Shown: in pieces, positions 8,457 to 19,022 of the stretch | Layout of the letters: the number at the start of each line of letters is the position of its first letter | How positions within the stretch are numbered: the stretch's first letter is position 1 | Origin: Mycobacterium mantenii | GTDB taxonomy: Bacteria > Actinomycetota > Actinomycetes > Mycobacteriales > Mycobacteriaceae | Direction: 5' to 3' | DNA: 64,000 bases | Assembly (NCBI RefSeq): GCF_010731775.1 | Contig: NZ_AP022590.1 | Coordinates: forward strand, 3,224,001-3,288,000 | Position numbers and translations under genes: made by a program | The notes under the pieces: generated by a model | Told to the model about the DNA's origin: nothing | Seen by the model: the letters and a program-made list of their open reading frames with translations, nothing else | The model's database searches: none

Positions 8457-9710
8457 GTGACCCGCACGAAATGGCTGTGCACCTGTCAGCTCCGGGAGCG
8501 CTTCGCCGCGGGCCTGTCGGCGATGTACGCCGCCGAGGTGCCCGCCTACGGGACCCTGGTCGAGGTCAGCGGGCAGGTCAACGCCGATTACGCGGCGCGT
8601 CACGGCAACCCCGAGCGGTTCGGCTCGCTGCAGCGGGTCACCGCCGAACGCCATGGCGCCATCCGGGTGGGCAGCCCGGCCGAATTGGCCGCCGTCGCCG
8701 ACCTTTTCGCCGCGTTCGGCATGCTGCCGGTGGGCTACTACGACCTGCGCCGTGCGGCCTCACCCGTTCCGGTGGTGTCCACCGCCTTTCGGCCCATCGA
8801 CGCAAACGAGTTGTCGCAGAACCCCTTTCGGGTGTTCACCTCGATGCTGGCCACCCGCGACGCGCGCTATTTCGACCGGGACCTGCGCCGCCGCGTCGAC
8901 ACCTTCCTGGCCCGGCGCCAGCTGTTCGACCCCGCACTGCCGGCCCGGGCGCGGATCATCGCCGCCGACGGCGGATGCCAAGCCGACGCCGCGCCTGCGT
9001 TCGTCGCGGCGGCGGTGGCGGCATTCGCGTTGTCCCGCGAGCCGATCGAGCGATCCTGGTACGACGAACTGGCGCGGGTCTCCGCGGTGGCCGCCGACAT
9101 CGCCGGCGTCGGCTCCACCCACATCAACCACCTGACGCCCCGGGTGCTCGACATCGACGATCTGTACCGGCGGATGGCCCGGCGCGGCATCACCATGATC
9201 GATGCCATCCAGGGCCCGCCCCGCACCGACGGACCCCCGGTGCTGTTGCGCCAGACGTCTTTTCGCGCGCTGGCCGAACCTCGCCGCTTCCGCGACGACG
9301 ACGGCCGCATCACCGAGGGGACGCTGCGGGTGCGCTTCGGCGAAGTTGAGGCGCGAGGTGTGGCGCTGACACCGAAGGGCCGGGAACGCTACGACGCCGC
9401 GATGGCCGCCGCCGACCCGGCCGCGGTGTGGGCGGATTACTTCCCGCGCACCGACGTCGAGATGGCCGCGGCGGGGCTCGCCTACTACCGTGGCGGTGAC
9501 CCGAGCGCACCGATCGTCTACGAGGACTTTCTGCCCGCGTCGGCGGCGGGCATCTTCCGGTCGAACCTGGATGCCGACGCTGTCTTCGAAAACTGTTCTG
9601 CCGCCGACGATTCCGGCTACGACACGCAGTGGCTGGCCGGCGCCATCGGCCGCGAGATTCACGACCCGTACCAACTGTACGAAGCGATGTCCCAGGAGGC
9701 ACCCCGATGA
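8457..9710 (+). CDS. DUF1338 protein, probable 2-oxoadipate dioxygenase/decarboxylase (HglS/YdcJ type)
   Basis: 417 residues, orthologous to Rv3292, usually annotated as hypothetical. Family hallmarks are MYAAEVPAYGTLVEVSGQVN near residue 23, YYDLRRAASPVPVVSTAFR near 95 and STHINHLTPRVLDIDDL near 221; the last contains a histidine expected to bind the metal. HglS of Pseudomonas putida converts 2-oxoadipate to D-2-hydroxyglutarate with loss of CO2. Neighbours lat and pcd generate 2-aminoadipate, one transamination away from 2-oxoadipate, so context agrees with chemistry. The GTG at 8457 leaves 30 bases to divergent lrpA. The stop overlaps the pcd ATG (ATGA), so translation is coupled. Confidence 0.85.
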   Translation: MTRTKWLCTCQLRERFAAGLSAMYAAEVPAYGTLVEVSGQVNADYAARHGNPERFGSLQRVTAERHGAIRVGSPAELAAVADLFAAFGMLPVGYYDLRRAASPVPVVSTAFRPIDANELSQNPFRVFTSMLATRDARYFDRDLRRRVDTFLARRQLFDPALPARARIIAADGGCQADAAPAFVAAAVAAFALSREPIERSWYDELARVSAVAADIAGVGSTHINHLTPRVLDIDDLYRRMARRGITMIDAIQGPPRTDGPPVLLRQTSFRALAEPRRFRDDDGRITEGTLRVRFGEVEARGVALTPKGRERYDAAMAAADPAAVWADYFPRTDVEMAAAGLAYYRGGDPSAPIVYEDFLPASAAGIFRSNLDADAVFENCSAADDSGYDTQWLAGAIGREIHDPYQLYEAMSQEAPR

Positions 9711-11236
9711 GCATGCCCACCGCCGACGACTTGCGCGCCCGGGCGCGCGACGCCCTGCGGGCGATGGGATCCGACATCGCACTCGGGGAGCCCGACGGCC
9801 ACGGGATGGCGGCCAGCACACCGATCACCGGCGAGGTGCTGTTCACCGTCGCGCCCACCACACCCGAACAGACCGAGCGGGTGATCACCGAAGCCGCCCA
9901 AGCATTTTCGGTGTGGCGGGGCACACCGCCCCCGGTCCGCGGCGCGCTGGTGGCGCGCCTCGGCGAGCTGCTGAAGGCGCACCGTGGCGAGCTGGCCACC
10001 CTGGTGACCCTCGAGGTCGGCAAGATCACCTCCGAGGCCGCCGGCGAGGTGCAGGAGATGATCGACATCTGCCGGTTCGCGGTCGGCCTGTCGCGCCAGC
10101 TCTACGGCCGCACCATCGCCTCGGAACGCCCCGGCCATCGATTGCTGGAGAGCTGGCATCCGCTCGGGGTGGTGGGGGTGATCACCGCGTTCAATTTCCC
10201 GGTCGCCGTGTGGGCCTGGAACGCCGCACTGGCCCTGGTGTGCGGCGACCCGGTGGTGTGGAAGCCCTCGGAGCTGACGCCGTTGACGGCCTTGGCCACC
10301 CAGTCCCTGATCGCCCGGGCCGCGGCCGATGTCGGCGCACCCGCCGCGGTGAGCTCCGTGGTGCTGGGCGACCGCGACCTCGGCGGGCTGCTGGTGGACG
10401 ACCCCCGCATCGCGCTGGTCTCGGCGACCGGTTCGGTCTCGATGGGCCGGGCCGTCGGGCCGCGCGTCGCCGCCCGGTTCGGCCGGGTCCTGCTGGAATT
10501 GGGCGGCAACAACGCCGCCATTGTGACGCCGTCGGCCGACCTGGACCTCGCGGTGCGGGCCGTGGTGTTCGCCGCCGCCGGCACCGCCGGTCAACGCTGC
10601 ACCAGCCTGCGCCGGCTGATCGTGCACCGCTCGGTGGCCGACGAGGTCGTCGCCCGCGTCGCGTCCGCCTTCCGGCAACTGCCGATCGGCGACCCGTCCG
10701 CGCCGGGCACACTCGTCGGACCGCTGATCCACGAGACCGCCTACCGCGACATGGTGGGGGCGCTGGAACAGGCGCGCGCCGACGGCGGCGAGATCATCGG
10801 CGGCGACCGCGCCCACCCCGGGGTCGTCGAACATCCGAGTTCCTATTACGTCGCGCCGACCCTGGTGCGCATGCCCGCACAGACCGCCATCGTGACGACC
10901 GAGACGTTCGCGCCCATCCTCTATGTGCTGACCTACGATGAGCTGGATGACGCGATCGCGCTGAACAATGCTGTGCCACAAGGCCTTTCGTCTTCCATCT
11001 TCACCACCGACCTGCGGGAGTCCGAGCGGTTCCTGGCCGAATCCGACTGTGGAATCGCCAATGTCAACATCGGCACGTCCGGTGCGGAGATCGGCGGTGC
11101 GTTCGGCGGGGAGAAGGAAACCGGAGGCGGACGCGAATCCGGCACGGACTCGTGGAAGGCCTACATGCGCCAAAGTACCAATACCGTCAATTATTCCGGC
11201 GAGTTGCCGCTGGCCCAGGGAGTGGAGTTCGGATGA
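9707..11236 (+). CDS. pcd: Piperideine-6-carboxylate / 2-aminoadipate-semialdehyde dehydrogenase
   Basis: 509 residues, an ALDH7-type aldehyde dehydrogenase (Rv3293, 494). It oxidises the Lat product to 2-aminoadipate using NAD(P)+. Visible are the Rossmann segment VGVITAFNFPVAVWAWNAAL, the general base in LLELGGNNAAIV and the catalytic Cys in AGQRCTSLRRL (about residue 304). The C-terminal GGAFGGEKETGGGRESG is typical of the ALDH7 group. An AGGAGG site precedes the ATG, which overlaps the previous stop by four bases. With lat and the HglS-type enzyme it forms a lysine degradation route. Confidence 0.94.
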   Translation: MSMPTADDLRARARDALRAMGSDIALGEPDGHGMAASTPITGEVLFTVAPTTPEQTERVITEAAQAFSVWRGTPPPVRGALVARLGELLKAHRGELATLVTLEVGKITSEAAGEVQEMIDICRFAVGLSRQLYGRTIASERPGHRLLESWHPLGVVGVITAFNFPVAVWAWNAALALVCGDPVVWKPSELTPLTALATQSLIARAAADVGAPAAVSSVVLGDRDLGGLLVDDPRIALVSATGSVSMGRAVGPRVAARFGRVLLELGGNNAAIVTPSADLDLAVRAVVFAAAGTAGQRCTSLRRLIVHRSVADEVVARVASAFRQLPIGDPSAPGTLVGPLIHETAYRDMVGALEQARADGGEIIGGDRAHPGVVEHPSSYYVAPTLVRMPAQTAIVTTETFAPILYVLTYDELDDAIALNNAVPQGLSSSIFTTDLRESERFLAESDCGIANVNIGTSGAEIGGAFGGEKETGGGRESGTDSWKAYMRQSTNTVNYSGELPLAQGVEFG

Positions 11237-11254
11237 TTCCAATGTGGCGGGCGT

Positions 11255-11275
11255 CTCATGTCGTATGAGTACTAT
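11255..11275 (+). promoter_or_regulatory. Palindromic operator overlapping the tetR promoter
   Basis: CTCAT-gtcgt-ATGAG (11255-11269) is a perfect inverted repeat with a 5-base centre. It is followed immediately by TACTAT (11270-11275), a TANNNT -10 seven bases before the TetR start codon. The operator thus covers the promoter spacer, the layout expected for autorepression of a leaderless regulator gene. Confidence 0.55.
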
Positions 11276-11282
11276 CTGACAC

Positions 11283-11954
11283 ATGCCGACAGCCCGCAGG
11301 CGCTTGTCCCCCGAGGATCGACGCGCTGAGCTGCTCGCTTTAGGGGCAGAGGTCTTCGGGAAGCGACCCTACGACGAGGTCCGCATCGACGAGATTGCGG
11401 AACGCGCCGGGGTGTCGCGGGCCCTGATGTACCACTACTTCCCGGACAAGCGGGCATTTTTCGCCGCGGTGGTCAAGGACGAGGCCGACCGCTTGTACGA
11501 GAACACCAACATGGACGACGCCAGCGGCCTCACCATGTACGAAGAGGTCCGCACCGGTGTGATGGCCTACATGGCCTACCACGAGCAGAACCCCGAGGCC
11601 GCGTGGGCCGCCTATGTCGGCCTGGGCCGTTCCGACCCCGTTCTGCTGGGCGTCGACGACGAAGCCAAGAACCGTCAGCTCGAACACATCATGAGCCGGA
11701 TCACCGACCTCGTGGCCAAGACACCCGCGAGGAAGCTGGAACCCGACGTCGAGCGCGACCTCCGGGTGATCTGTCACGGCTGGCTGGCGTTCACCTTCGA
11801 GCTGTGCCGGCAGCGCATCATCGACCCCACAACCAATGCCGATCGCCTCGCCGACGCGTGCGCGCACTCACTGTTCGACGCCATCGCCCGGGTCCCCGAG
11901 ATCCCCGAGGAACTGTCCCACGCGATGTCGACCGCTCGTATCGAGCCGCGCTAG
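11283..11954 (+). CDS. TetR-family transcriptional regulator (Rv3295-like)
   Basis: 223 residues. The N-terminal DNA-binding domain is clear: RRAELLALGAEVFGKRPYDEVRIDEIAERAGVSRALMYHYFPDKRAFF, quoted here in parts, with the recognition helix at GVSRALMYHYF (about residues 44-54). The C-terminal ligand domain is helical with LEHIMSRITDLV and FTFELCRQRI. Rv3295 in M. tuberculosis occupies the same place. Its ligand and targets are not evident; the palindrome over its promoter suggests it represses itself. The ATG at 11283 lies 7 bases from a -10, so the mRNA is probably leaderless. Confidence 0.88.
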   Translation: MPTARRRLSPEDRRAELLALGAEVFGKRPYDEVRIDEIAERAGVSRALMYHYFPDKRAFFAAVVKDEADRLYENTNMDDASGLTMYEEVRTGVMAYMAYHEQNPEAAWAAYVGLGRSDPVLLGVDDEAKNRQLEHIMSRITDLVAKTPARKLEPDVERDLRVICHGWLAFTFELCRQRIIDPTTNADRLADACAHSLFDAIARVPEIPEELSHAMSTARIEPR

Positions 11955-11991
11955 CCGAAGCCTTGTCGGTGCCCGTTGGCACCATGGACAG

Positions 11992-14900
11992 GTGAGCACT
12001 CGCGCCGATGCCGGGCCGCCCGGCCGTTCCGACCCGTTGGGCCGGTTCAGCGCGATCACCCGCGAGTGGTTCACCAGCACGTTCGACGCCCCCACCACCG
12101 CCCAGGCCGAGGCCTGGAACGCGATCGCCGACGGCCACAACACCCTGGTGATCGCGCCGACCGGCTCGGGTAAGACGCTGGCGGCGTTCCTGTGGGCGCT
12201 GGACAGCCTGGCCGGGTCGACGGAGCGCCCGCCCGGCACCCGCGTGCTCTACGTCTCCCCGCTCAAGGCGCTGGCCGTCGACGTCGAGCGCAACCTGCGC
12301 ACTCCCCTGGCCGGCCTCACCCGCATCGCCGAACGCCAGGGCCTGCCGGCCCCCGACATCAGCGTCGGGGTCCGCTCCGGCGACACCCCGCCCGCGACCC
12401 GCCGCCAGCTGATCAACCGCCCGCCCGACGTGCTGATCACCACACCCGAGTCGCTGTTCCTGATGCTCACCTCGGCCGCGCGCGAGACGCTGGCCGGCGT
12501 GCAGACGGTGATCGTCGACGAGATCCACGCCATCGCCGCCGGCAAGCGCGGCGCCCACCTCGCGGTGTCACTGGAGCGTCTCGACGCGCTGCGGGAGGAC
12601 AAGCCCGCCCAGCGCATCGGGCTGTCGGCGACGGTGCGCCCACCCGAGGAGCTCGCCCGGTTCCTGTCCGGGCAGGCGCCGACCACCATCGTGGCCCCGC
12701 CGTCGGCCAAGACGGTCGAGCTCACCGTGCAGGTGCCGGTGCCCGACATGGCCAACCTGGCGAACACTCCCCCGCAAGCGGGCGGTACCCCCTCCATCTG
12801 GCCCGACGTCGAGAACCGTCTGGTCGACCTGATCGAATCCCACAAGTCGACCATCGTGTTCACCAATTCGCGCCGGCTGGCCGAGCGACTTACCGCCCGC
12901 CTCAACGAGATTCACGCCGAACGCAGCGGCGTCGAACTGTCCCCGGATTCAGTGGCGGCCAATCCGAAGGTGCCCGGCGGTGCCCCGGCCCACATCATGG
13001 GCAGCGGCCAGACCTACGGCGCCGACCCGATACTGGCCCGCGCGCACCACGGTTCGATCAGCAAGGAACAACGCGCCCTGGTCGAAGAGGACCTCAAGCG
13101 CGGGCTGCTCAAGGCGGTGGTGGCCACCTCGAGCCTGGAGCTGGGTATCGACATGGGCGCGGTCGATCTGGTGATCCAGGTGGAGGCGCCGCCGTCGGTG
13201 GCCAGCGGCCTGCAGCGCATCGGCCGGGCCGGGCATCAGGTCGGCGAGGTCTCGCAGGGAGTGCTGTTCCCCAAACACCGCACCGACCTGATCGGCTGCG
13301 CGGTCAGCGTGCAGCGCATGCTGACCGGTCAGATCGAGACGATGCGGGTGCCCGCCAATCCGCTCGACATCCTGGCGCAGCAGACCGTCGCGGCGGCCGC
13401 GCTGGAGCCGTTGGACGCCGATCGGTGGTTCGAGACGGTTCGGCGGGCCGCGCCGTTTGCGACGCTGCCGCGCAGCGTGTACGAGGCCACCCTGGACCTG
13501 CTGAGCGGCAAGTACCCGTCCACCGAGTTCGCCGAGCTGCGACCGCGGCTGGTCTACGACCGCGACACCGGCACGTTGACCGCGCGCCCCGGCGCGCAGC
13601 GGCTGGCGGTGACCTCCGGCGGCGCGATCCCCGACCGCGGGCTGTTCACCGTCTATCTCGCGTCTGAATCCGAAAAGCCTTCGCGGGTCGGCGAACTCGA
13701 AGAGGAGATGGTCTACGAGTCGCGCCCCGGCGATGTGATCTCGCTGGGCGCCACCAGCTGGCGGATCACCGAGATCACCCACGACCGGGTGCTGGTGATC
13801 CCCGCCCCCGGCCAGCCGGCCCGGCTGCCGTTCTGGCGCGGCGACGGCCTGGGCCGCCCGGCCGAGCTGGGCGCCGCGCTCGGCGCCTTCACCGGCGAGC
13901 TGGCCGGCCTCAAACGCGAGGCGTTCGACAAGCGTTGCGCCGGTTTGGGTTTCGACGCATACGCCACCGACAATTTGTGGGGTCTGCTCGACGAGCAGCG
14001 CACCGCCGCCGGGGTGGTGCCCACCGACACCACCCTGCTGGTCGAGCGGTTCCGCGACGAACTGGGCGACTGGCGGGTGATCCTGCACTCGCCGTACGGG
14101 CTTGCGGTGAACGGACCGCTGGCGCTGGCGGTGGCCCGCAGGCTGCGCGAGCGCTACGGCATCGACGAGAAACCCACCGCCTCCGACGACGGCGTCGTAG
14201 TGCGCCTGCCCGACACTATTTCCGATTTCGCGTCCGACACGGGAACTGATACCCCGCCCGGCGCAGCCCTTTTCGTCTTCGACGCCGAAGAGATCGACCC
14301 CATCGTCACCGCCGAGGTGGGCGGCTCGGCGCTGTTCGCGTCGCGCTTCCGCGAGTGCGCGGCGCGCGCCCTACTGTTGCCGCGCCGGCATCCCGGCCGG
14401 CGCTCGCCGCTGTGGCAGCAGCGTCAGCGGGCCGCGCAGTTACTGGAGGTGGCCCGCAAATACCCCGACTTCCCGGTGGTGCTGGAGACCATCCGCGAAT
14501 GCCTGCAGGACGTCTACGACGTCCCGGCCCTGACCCTGCTGATGACCGGCATCGCCCAGCGGCGGGTGCGGGTGCTCGAAGTCGAGACGCAACGGCCGTC
14601 GCCGTTCGCGGCGTCGCTGCTGTTCGGCTACGTCGGCGCGTTCATGTACGAGGGCGACAGCCCGCTGGCCGAGCGCCGGGCCGCCGCGCTCTCGCTGGAC
14701 AGCACGCTGCTGGCCGAGCTGCTGGGCCGGGTGGAGCTGCGCGACCTGCTCGATCCCGAGATCATCGCCGCCACCGCCCGCCAGCTTCAGCATCTCGCGG
14801 CCGACCGCGCCGCCCGCGACGCCGAGGGCGTCGCGGACCTGCTGCGGCTGCTGGGCCCGCTGACCGAGGACGAGGTGGCCGCCCGCGCCGGTGGCGCCGA

Positions 14901-16650
14901 CGTGGGCGGCTGGCTGGAAGGTTTACGCGCGGCCCGCCGCGCGCTGACGGTGTCGTTCGCCGGCCGCAGCTGGTGGGTGGCCATCGAGGACATCGGCCGG
15001 CTGCGCGACGGCATCGGCATCGCGGTGCCCCTGGGCGTGCCGGCCGCCTTCACCGAGGAGGTGGCCGACCCGCTGGGCGAGCTGCTGGGCCGCTACGCGC
15101 GCACCCACACCCCGTTCACCACGGCCGAGGCCGCCGCCCGGTTCGGGTTGGGGTTGCGGGTGACCGCCGACATCCTGGGCCGGCTGGCCGGTGACGGCCG
15201 GCTGGTGCGCGGCGACTTCGTCGCCGCACCCGAACTGCCCGGGGCGCCCGTGGCCGGCGGCGAGCAGTGGTGCGACGCCGACGTGCTGCGCATCCTGCGG
15301 CGGCGCTCGCTGGCGGCGTTGCGGGCCCAGGTCGAGCCGGTCAGCACGGCCGCTTACGGCCGGTTCCTGCCGGCCTGGCATCGGGTGGGGACGGCCGAAT
15401 CATCGCGCTCTCCAGGTCATTCCGGACTCGACGGGCTGATGTCGGTGATCGATCAACTGGCCGGGGTGCGGATGCCCGCATCGGCCATCGAGCCGCTGGT
15501 GCTGGCCCCCCGGGTGCGCGACTACTCCCCGGCGATGCTCGACGAACTGCTCGCCACCGGCGAGGTCACCTGGTCGGGCGCCGGATCGATCTCGAGCGGC
15601 GACGGCTGGATCGCGTTGCATCCCAGCGAATCCGCGCCGCTGACGCTGTCCGGGCCGGCCGACATCGAATTGGGCGACGCCCACCGCGCTGTGCTGGACA
15701 CGCTGGCCCCGGGGGGTGCCTACTTCTTCCGCCAACTCACGCAAAGCGGGTTCGGTGAGTCGGAACTCAAAGCCGCGCTGTGGGAACTCATCTGGGCCGG
15801 CTGGATCACCGGCGACACGTTCGCCCCGGTGCGGGCCCTGCTCGGCGGCACCGGAACCCGCAAGCGCTCCGCGCCCGCGCACCGGTCGCATCGCCCGCCG
15901 CGGCTGAGCCGATACAGCGTCGCGCACCCGCAGTCCCGGCCCGCCGACCCGACCGTGGCCGGCCGATGGTCGATCCTGCCGGCCCCCGAGCCGGATTCCA
16001 CGCTGCGCGCCCACTATCAAGCGGAACTCTTGCTGGGCCGCCACGGCGTGCTGACCCGGGGGGCGGTGACCGCCGAGGGCGTGCCCGGCGGGTTCGCCAC
16101 GCTGTACAAGGTGCTGAGCACGTTCGAGGACGCCGGCCGCTGCCAGCGCGGCTACTTCATCGAGTCGCTGGGCGGGGCGCAGTTCGCCGTCGCGTCGACC
16201 GTCGACCGGCTGCGCGCCTTTTCCGACGGCGTCGATCCGGAACGGCCGGAGTACCGGGCGGTCGCGCTCGCCGCGGCGGATCCGGCGAACCCGTACGGCG
16301 CCGCGCTGCCCTGGCCCGCCTCCCGCGGCGACGGCTCGGGGTCTGGGGGGCCGGGGGCACGTCCGGGCCGCAAGGCCGGTGCGCTGGTGGTGCTGGTGGA
16401 CGGCGAGCTGGCCTGGTTCCTCGAGCGCGGCGGCCGGTCGTTGCTGACCTTCACCGACGATTCCGCCGCCCATCACGCCGCCGCGACGGCGCTGGCGGAC
16501 CTGGTCTCCGCGCGGCGCGTCGCGTCCATCCTGGTCGAACGCATCGACGGAGTGTCGGCCCTGCAGCCCCGCGCGGACGGACCCGGCCCGGTCGACGCGC
16601 TCTCCGACGCCGGATTCGCCCGCACCCCACGCGGAATGCGGCTGCGCTGA
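11992..16650 (+). CDS. lhr: Large superfamily-2 DNA repair helicase Lhr
   Basis: 1552 residues, a little longer than Rv3296 (1513). Lhr is an ATP-dependent 3'-5' DNA translocase that unwinds DNA and RNA:DNA hybrids; in mycobacteria it is induced by DNA damage. Motif I is APTGSGKT near 54, motif II VDEIHA near 174, motif [12 protein letters not shown] near 210, and motifs V-VI include LGIDMG and QRIGRAGHQ near 385-410. The long C-terminal part contains the winged-helix and Lhr-CTD regions. I chose the GTG at 11992, which keeps the N-terminal homologous segment [14 protein letters not shown]. Upstream codons in frame run back into tetR. Spacing to nei is one base, so repair genes are co-transcribed. 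Confidence 0.95.
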   Translation: MSTRADAGPPGRSDPLGRFSAITREWFTSTFDAPTTAQAEAWNAIADGHNTLVIAPTGSGKTLAAFLWALDSLAGSTERPPGTRVLYVSPLKALAVDVERNLRTPLAGLTRIAERQGLPAPDISVGVRSGDTPPATRRQLINRPPDVLITTPESLFLMLTSAARETLAGVQTVIVDEIHAIAAGKRGAHLAVSLERLDALREDKPAQRIGLSATVRPPEELARFLSGQAPTTIVAPPSAKTVELTVQVPVPDMANLANTPPQAGGTPSIWPDVENRLVDLIESHKSTIVFTNSRRLAERLTARLNEIHAERSGVELSPDSVAANPKVPGGAPAHIMGSGQTYGADPILARAHHGSISKEQRALVEEDLKRGLLKAVVATSSLELGIDMGAVDLVIQVEAPPSVASGLQRIGRAGHQVGEVSQGVLFPKHRTDLIGCAVSVQRMLTGQIETMRVPANPLDILAQQTVAAAALEPLDADRWFETVRRAAPFATLPRSVYEATLDLLSGKYPSTEFAELRPRLVYDRDTGTLTARPGAQRLAVTSGGAIPDRGLFTVYLASESEKPSRVGELEEEMVYESRPGDVISLGATSWRITEITHDRVLVIPAPGQPARLPFWRGDGLGRPAELGAALGAFTGELAGLKREAFDKRCAGLGFDAYATDNLWGLLDEQRTAAGVVPTDTTLLVERFRDELGDWRVILHSPYGLAVNGPLALAVARRLRERYGIDEKPTASDDGVVVRLPDTISDFASDTGTDTPPGAALFVFDAEEIDPIVTAEVGGSALFASRFRECAARALLLPRRHPGRRSPLWQQRQRAAQLLEVARKYPDFPVVLETIRECLQDVYDVPALTLLMTGIAQRRVRVLEVETQRPSPFAASLLFGYVGAFMYEGDSPLAERRAAALSLDSTLLAELLGRVELRDLLDPEIIAATARQLQHLAADRAARDAEGVADLLRLLGPLTEDEVAARAGGADVGGWLEGLRAARRALTVSFAGRSWWVAIEDIGRLRDGIGIAVPLGVPAAFTEEVADPLGELLGRYARTHTPFTTAEAAARFGLGLRVTADILGRLAGDGRLVRGDFVAAPELPGAPVAGGEQWCDADVLRILRRRSLAALRAQVEPVSTAAYGRFLPAWHRVGTAESSRSPGHSGLDGLMSVIDQLAGVRMPASAIEPLVLAPRVRDYSPAMLDELLATGEVTWSGAGSISSGDGWIALHPSESAPLTLSGPADIELGDAHRAVLDTLAPGGAYFFRQLTQSGFGESELKAALWELIWAGWITGDTFAPVRALLGGTGTRKRSAPAHRSHRPPRLSRYSVAHPQSRPADPTVAGRWSILPAPEPDSTLRAHYQAELLLGRHGVLTRGAVTAEGVPGGFATLYKVLSTFEDAGRCQRGYFIESLGGAQFAVASTVDRLRAFSDGVDPERPEYRAVALAAADPANPYGAALPWPASRGDGSGSGGPGARPGRKAGALVVLVDGELAWFLERGGRSLLTFTDDSAAHHAAATALADLVSARRVASILVERIDGVSALQPRADGPGPVDALSDAGFARTPRGMRLR

Positions 16651-16651
16651 C

Positions 16652-17407
16652 ATGCCCGAAGGTGACACCGTCTGGCACACCGCCGCCGTGCTACGCGAGC
16701 ACCTGCTCGGCGCCACCCTGACCCGCTGCGACATCCGGGTGCCGCGGTTCGCCACCGTCGATCTCACCGGCCAGGTTGTCGACGAGGTGCTCAGCCGCGG
16801 AAAGCATTTGTTCATCCGGGTAGGCCGGGCCAGCATTCACTCGCATCTGAAAATGGATGGCAGCTGGCGGGTCGGCAGCCGTCCGGTGCGGGTCGACCAT
16901 CGGGCGCGCATCATCCTGGAGGCCGACAGCGTCCGGGCCGTCGGCGTCGACTTGGGCGTGCTGGAGATCCTTGAGCGCGACCGTGACGGCGAGGCCGTCG
17001 CGCACCTGGGACCCGATCTGCTGGGCGAGGATTGGGATCCCGCGCTCGCCGCGGCCAACCTGACGGCGGCCCCGAACAGGCCGATCGCCGAGGCGCTTTT
17101 GGACCAGCGGGTGCTGGCCGGGGTCGGCAACGTCTACAGCAACGAACTGTGCTTTCTTTCCGGGCATCTGCCCACCGCGCCGGTGAGCGACATCACCGAT
17201 CCGCATCGGCTGGTTTCGCGCGCGCGGGATATGTTGTGGCTCAACCGCTTCCGCTGGAACCGGTGCACCACCGGCGACACCCGGCCCGGGCGGCAGCTAT
17301 GGGTCTACGGGCGATCCGGGCAGCCCTGCCGTCGCTGCGGCACCCCTATCAACTTCGACGACTCCGGAGACCGGGTGACGTACTGGTGCCCGTCCTGCCA
17401 GCGCTGA
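16652..17407 (+). CDS. nei: Formamidopyrimidine-DNA glycosylase family, endonuclease VIII (Nei)
   Basis: 251 residues (Rv3297 is 255). The chain begins MPEGDTVW; the mature Pro and Glu at the N-terminus are the catalytic nucleophile and acid of the Fpg/Nei family. A DNA-binding helix-two-turn-helix lies around [19 protein letters not shown], and a C-terminal zinc finger reads CRRCGTPI, then WCPSCQR. The enzyme excises oxidised pyrimidines and cuts the resulting abasic site. It starts one base after the lhr stop, linking base-excision repair to the helicase in one operon. Confidence 0.95.
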   Translation: MPEGDTVWHTAAVLREHLLGATLTRCDIRVPRFATVDLTGQVVDEVLSRGKHLFIRVGRASIHSHLKMDGSWRVGSRPVRVDHRARIILEADSVRAVGVDLGVLEILERDRDGEAVAHLGPDLLGEDWDPALAAANLTAAPNRPIAEALLDQRVLAGVGNVYSNELCFLSGHLPTAPVSDITDPHRLVSRARDMLWLNRFRWNRCTTGDTRPGRQLWVYGRSGQPCRRCGTPINFDDSGDRVTYWCPSCQR

Positions 17408-17471
17408 GCACCCCGCTAGTCCTGATGGTGGCGACCCGCTGTGCCCGGCTTCGCTGCGCTTGCCATCACAG
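17408..17471. repeat. Palindromic intergenic element between convergent nei and lpqC
   Basis: The 64-base gap contains TGATGG (17423-17428) and its reverse complement CCATCA (17463-17468), with GC-rich partially complementary sequence between them. CTAG occurs near both ends and provides the lpqC stop. It resembles the short dispersed palindromic elements seen between mycobacterial genes and could act as a two-way terminator; both are inferences. Confidence 0.35.
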
Positions 17472-18389
17472 CTAGTCGCGGGTGTGCGCCAGGAAGAACT
17501 GGGCGATGGCCTCGGACCCGTCGAGCGCACGCGTGGTGGGGCCGATGACGGCCGCTGGCAGGTACTGTTTGCCGCCCGGCCAGGTGTGCCCGCCGCGGTC
17601 GATCTTGTAGAACACCACCTCCGTGTTCGCCGCGCACTGGGTGGATTCGTAGCGGTGCACGACGGTGCCGTCGCGAACGTCGGGCAGCGCCTCCATCGCC
17701 GGGTCGCCCTGGCACCCGTCGGCCGAGCGCCACTTGCCCACCATGGTGTCCACCGAGACGGAGTGGCTGACCCCGCCGCGCCCGCGCACCGCCCCACCCT
17801 TGAAGGGCACCAGGGGATCCGCGGTCCCGTGCGCTTCCCAGACCGACACCGGCTTCGACGGATTGCAGGACACGCCCACCCCCAGGGTGCCGGCCACCGG
17901 CGCCACCGCGGCGAAGACGTCGGCGCGCTCACACGCCAACCGGTTGGACATGAAGCCCCCGTTGGACATCCCGGTGACGAAAACGTGCCCGGGCGCGATG
18001 CCGTAGTCGTCCTGCAGCTTGTTCACCAGCCCGACCAGAAAGGCCACATCGTCGACATGGCGGCGATCCGCGGGCGAGGCGCCACGGCCGTCCGCCCAGC
18101 TCTTGTCGTAACCGTCGGGGTAGACCACCAACAGGTTGTGGGCATCAGCAACGCTGTCGAAACCCGTCAGGCCGCGCTGCGAGATCCCGGTGCCGCCGCC
18201 GCCGTGCAGACTGAGCACCAGCCCGACGGGGTCGCCCGCCGGCACGTGCAACATGTAGGTTCGGTCCATGCCGCCGGATCGAAAGGTGCCGGAAATGTCT
18301 CGAGAGCTCGCCGCCGATACGTGCCGCACACCGCAGCCGACCACGCATATCGCCACCACAGCGAACCACCACCACCGCGCGTATGCCAT
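17472..18389 (-). CDS. lpqC: Esterase lipoprotein LpqC
   Basis: 305 residues (Rv3298c, 304). An N-terminal hydrophobic signal ends in the lipobox VVGC with Cys at 19, so the protein is expected to be lipid-anchored outside the membrane. The body is an alpha/beta hydrolase of the polyhydroxybutyrate-depolymerase/feruloyl-esterase type: oxyanion region LSLHGGGGTG near 60, nucleophile elbow TGMSNGG near 142, and late residues including RGGHTWPGG with the catalytic His. Substrate unknown. In M. tuberculosis atsB follows next; here that gene is absent and the accessory region begins. Confidence 0.9.
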   Translation of the reverse strand: MAYARWWWFAVVAICVVGCGVRHVSAASSRDISGTFRSGGMDRTYMLHVPAGDPVGLVLSLHGGGGTGISQRGLTGFDSVADAHNLLVVYPDGYDKSWADGRGASPADRRHVDDVAFLVGLVNKLQDDYGIAPGHVFVTGMSNGGFMSNRLACERADVFAAVAPVAGTLGVGVSCNPSKPVSVWEAHGTADPLVPFKGGAVRGRGGVSHSVSVDTMVGKWRSADGCQGDPAMEALPDVRDGTVVHRYESTQCAANTEVVFYKIDRGGHTWPGGKQYLPAAVIGPTTRALDGSEAIAQFFLAHTRD

Positions 18390-18580
18390 ATCGTCAGATC
18401 ACCGACGGCGCGTCGACGAAGCCGCGCCGGTCACCTGCGTCCGACGGCGGAGCAAACCCCGGTGTGGCACATACCGCATTATCGGCGATAAGGCACCGGG
18501 TGGCACCGCGACATGCAAACATTCGAACTAGCCCCGCCTCCAGCAAGCAACGGCACTTCTGTTCCACGGGAGTATCAGAA

Positions 18581-18940
18581 ATGACGACCACCCAGATTCG
18601 CAAGCCCTTCCGGCGGCTGTCGCTGTTGGCGACCGGCGTTACCCCGCTGGCCGGGCTGCTGGGCGTGCTGGCTGCATCCGCGACCGCTCACGCCACATCC
18701 GCCGATGACACGTTCCTGGCCGCGCTCAAAGCCAAGGGCATCAACTACGAGTCGCCCGATGCCGCGGTCAACTCGGGGCATACCGTGTGCCACGAGCTCG
18801 ATATGGGCCAGACACCGGAACAGGTCGCCAACAACGTGCTGTCCAGCAGCGCTCTGGACAGCTATCACGCCGGCTACTTCGTCGGGGTCAGCATCAAGGC
18901 GTACTGCCCGAAGTACGCGGCGGCGGCATCTGGCTCCTGA
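18581..18940 (+). CDS. Secreted DUF732 protein
   Basis: 119 residues. A signal peptide is clear: Arg-rich start, then LSLLATGVTPLAGLLGVLAAS and a likely cut after ATAHA near 36. The mature part is the mycobacterial DUF732 domain, DDTFLAALKAKGINYESPDAAV then CHELDMGQTPEQVA and AYCPKY; the two cysteines probably form a disulfide. DUF732 proteins are small exported proteins of unknown function, abundant in mycobacteria. The ATG follows GGGAG with 9 bases spacing. The frame is open further upstream to 18383, but that part overlaps the lpqC promoter region and has no signal-peptide logic. Confidence 0.85.
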   Translation: MTTTQIRKPFRRLSLLATGVTPLAGLLGVLAASATAHATSADDTFLAALKAKGINYESPDAAVNSGHTVCHELDMGQTPEQVANNVLSSSALDSYHAGYFVGVSIKAYCPKYAAAASGS

Positions 18941-19022
18941 AATTTACAGGCGGTTGACAGCCCCGTGACAGACTCGCGGATAAAATTGAAACATCCGAAA
19001 CCAGAAGAACCTCAAGGCCAAA

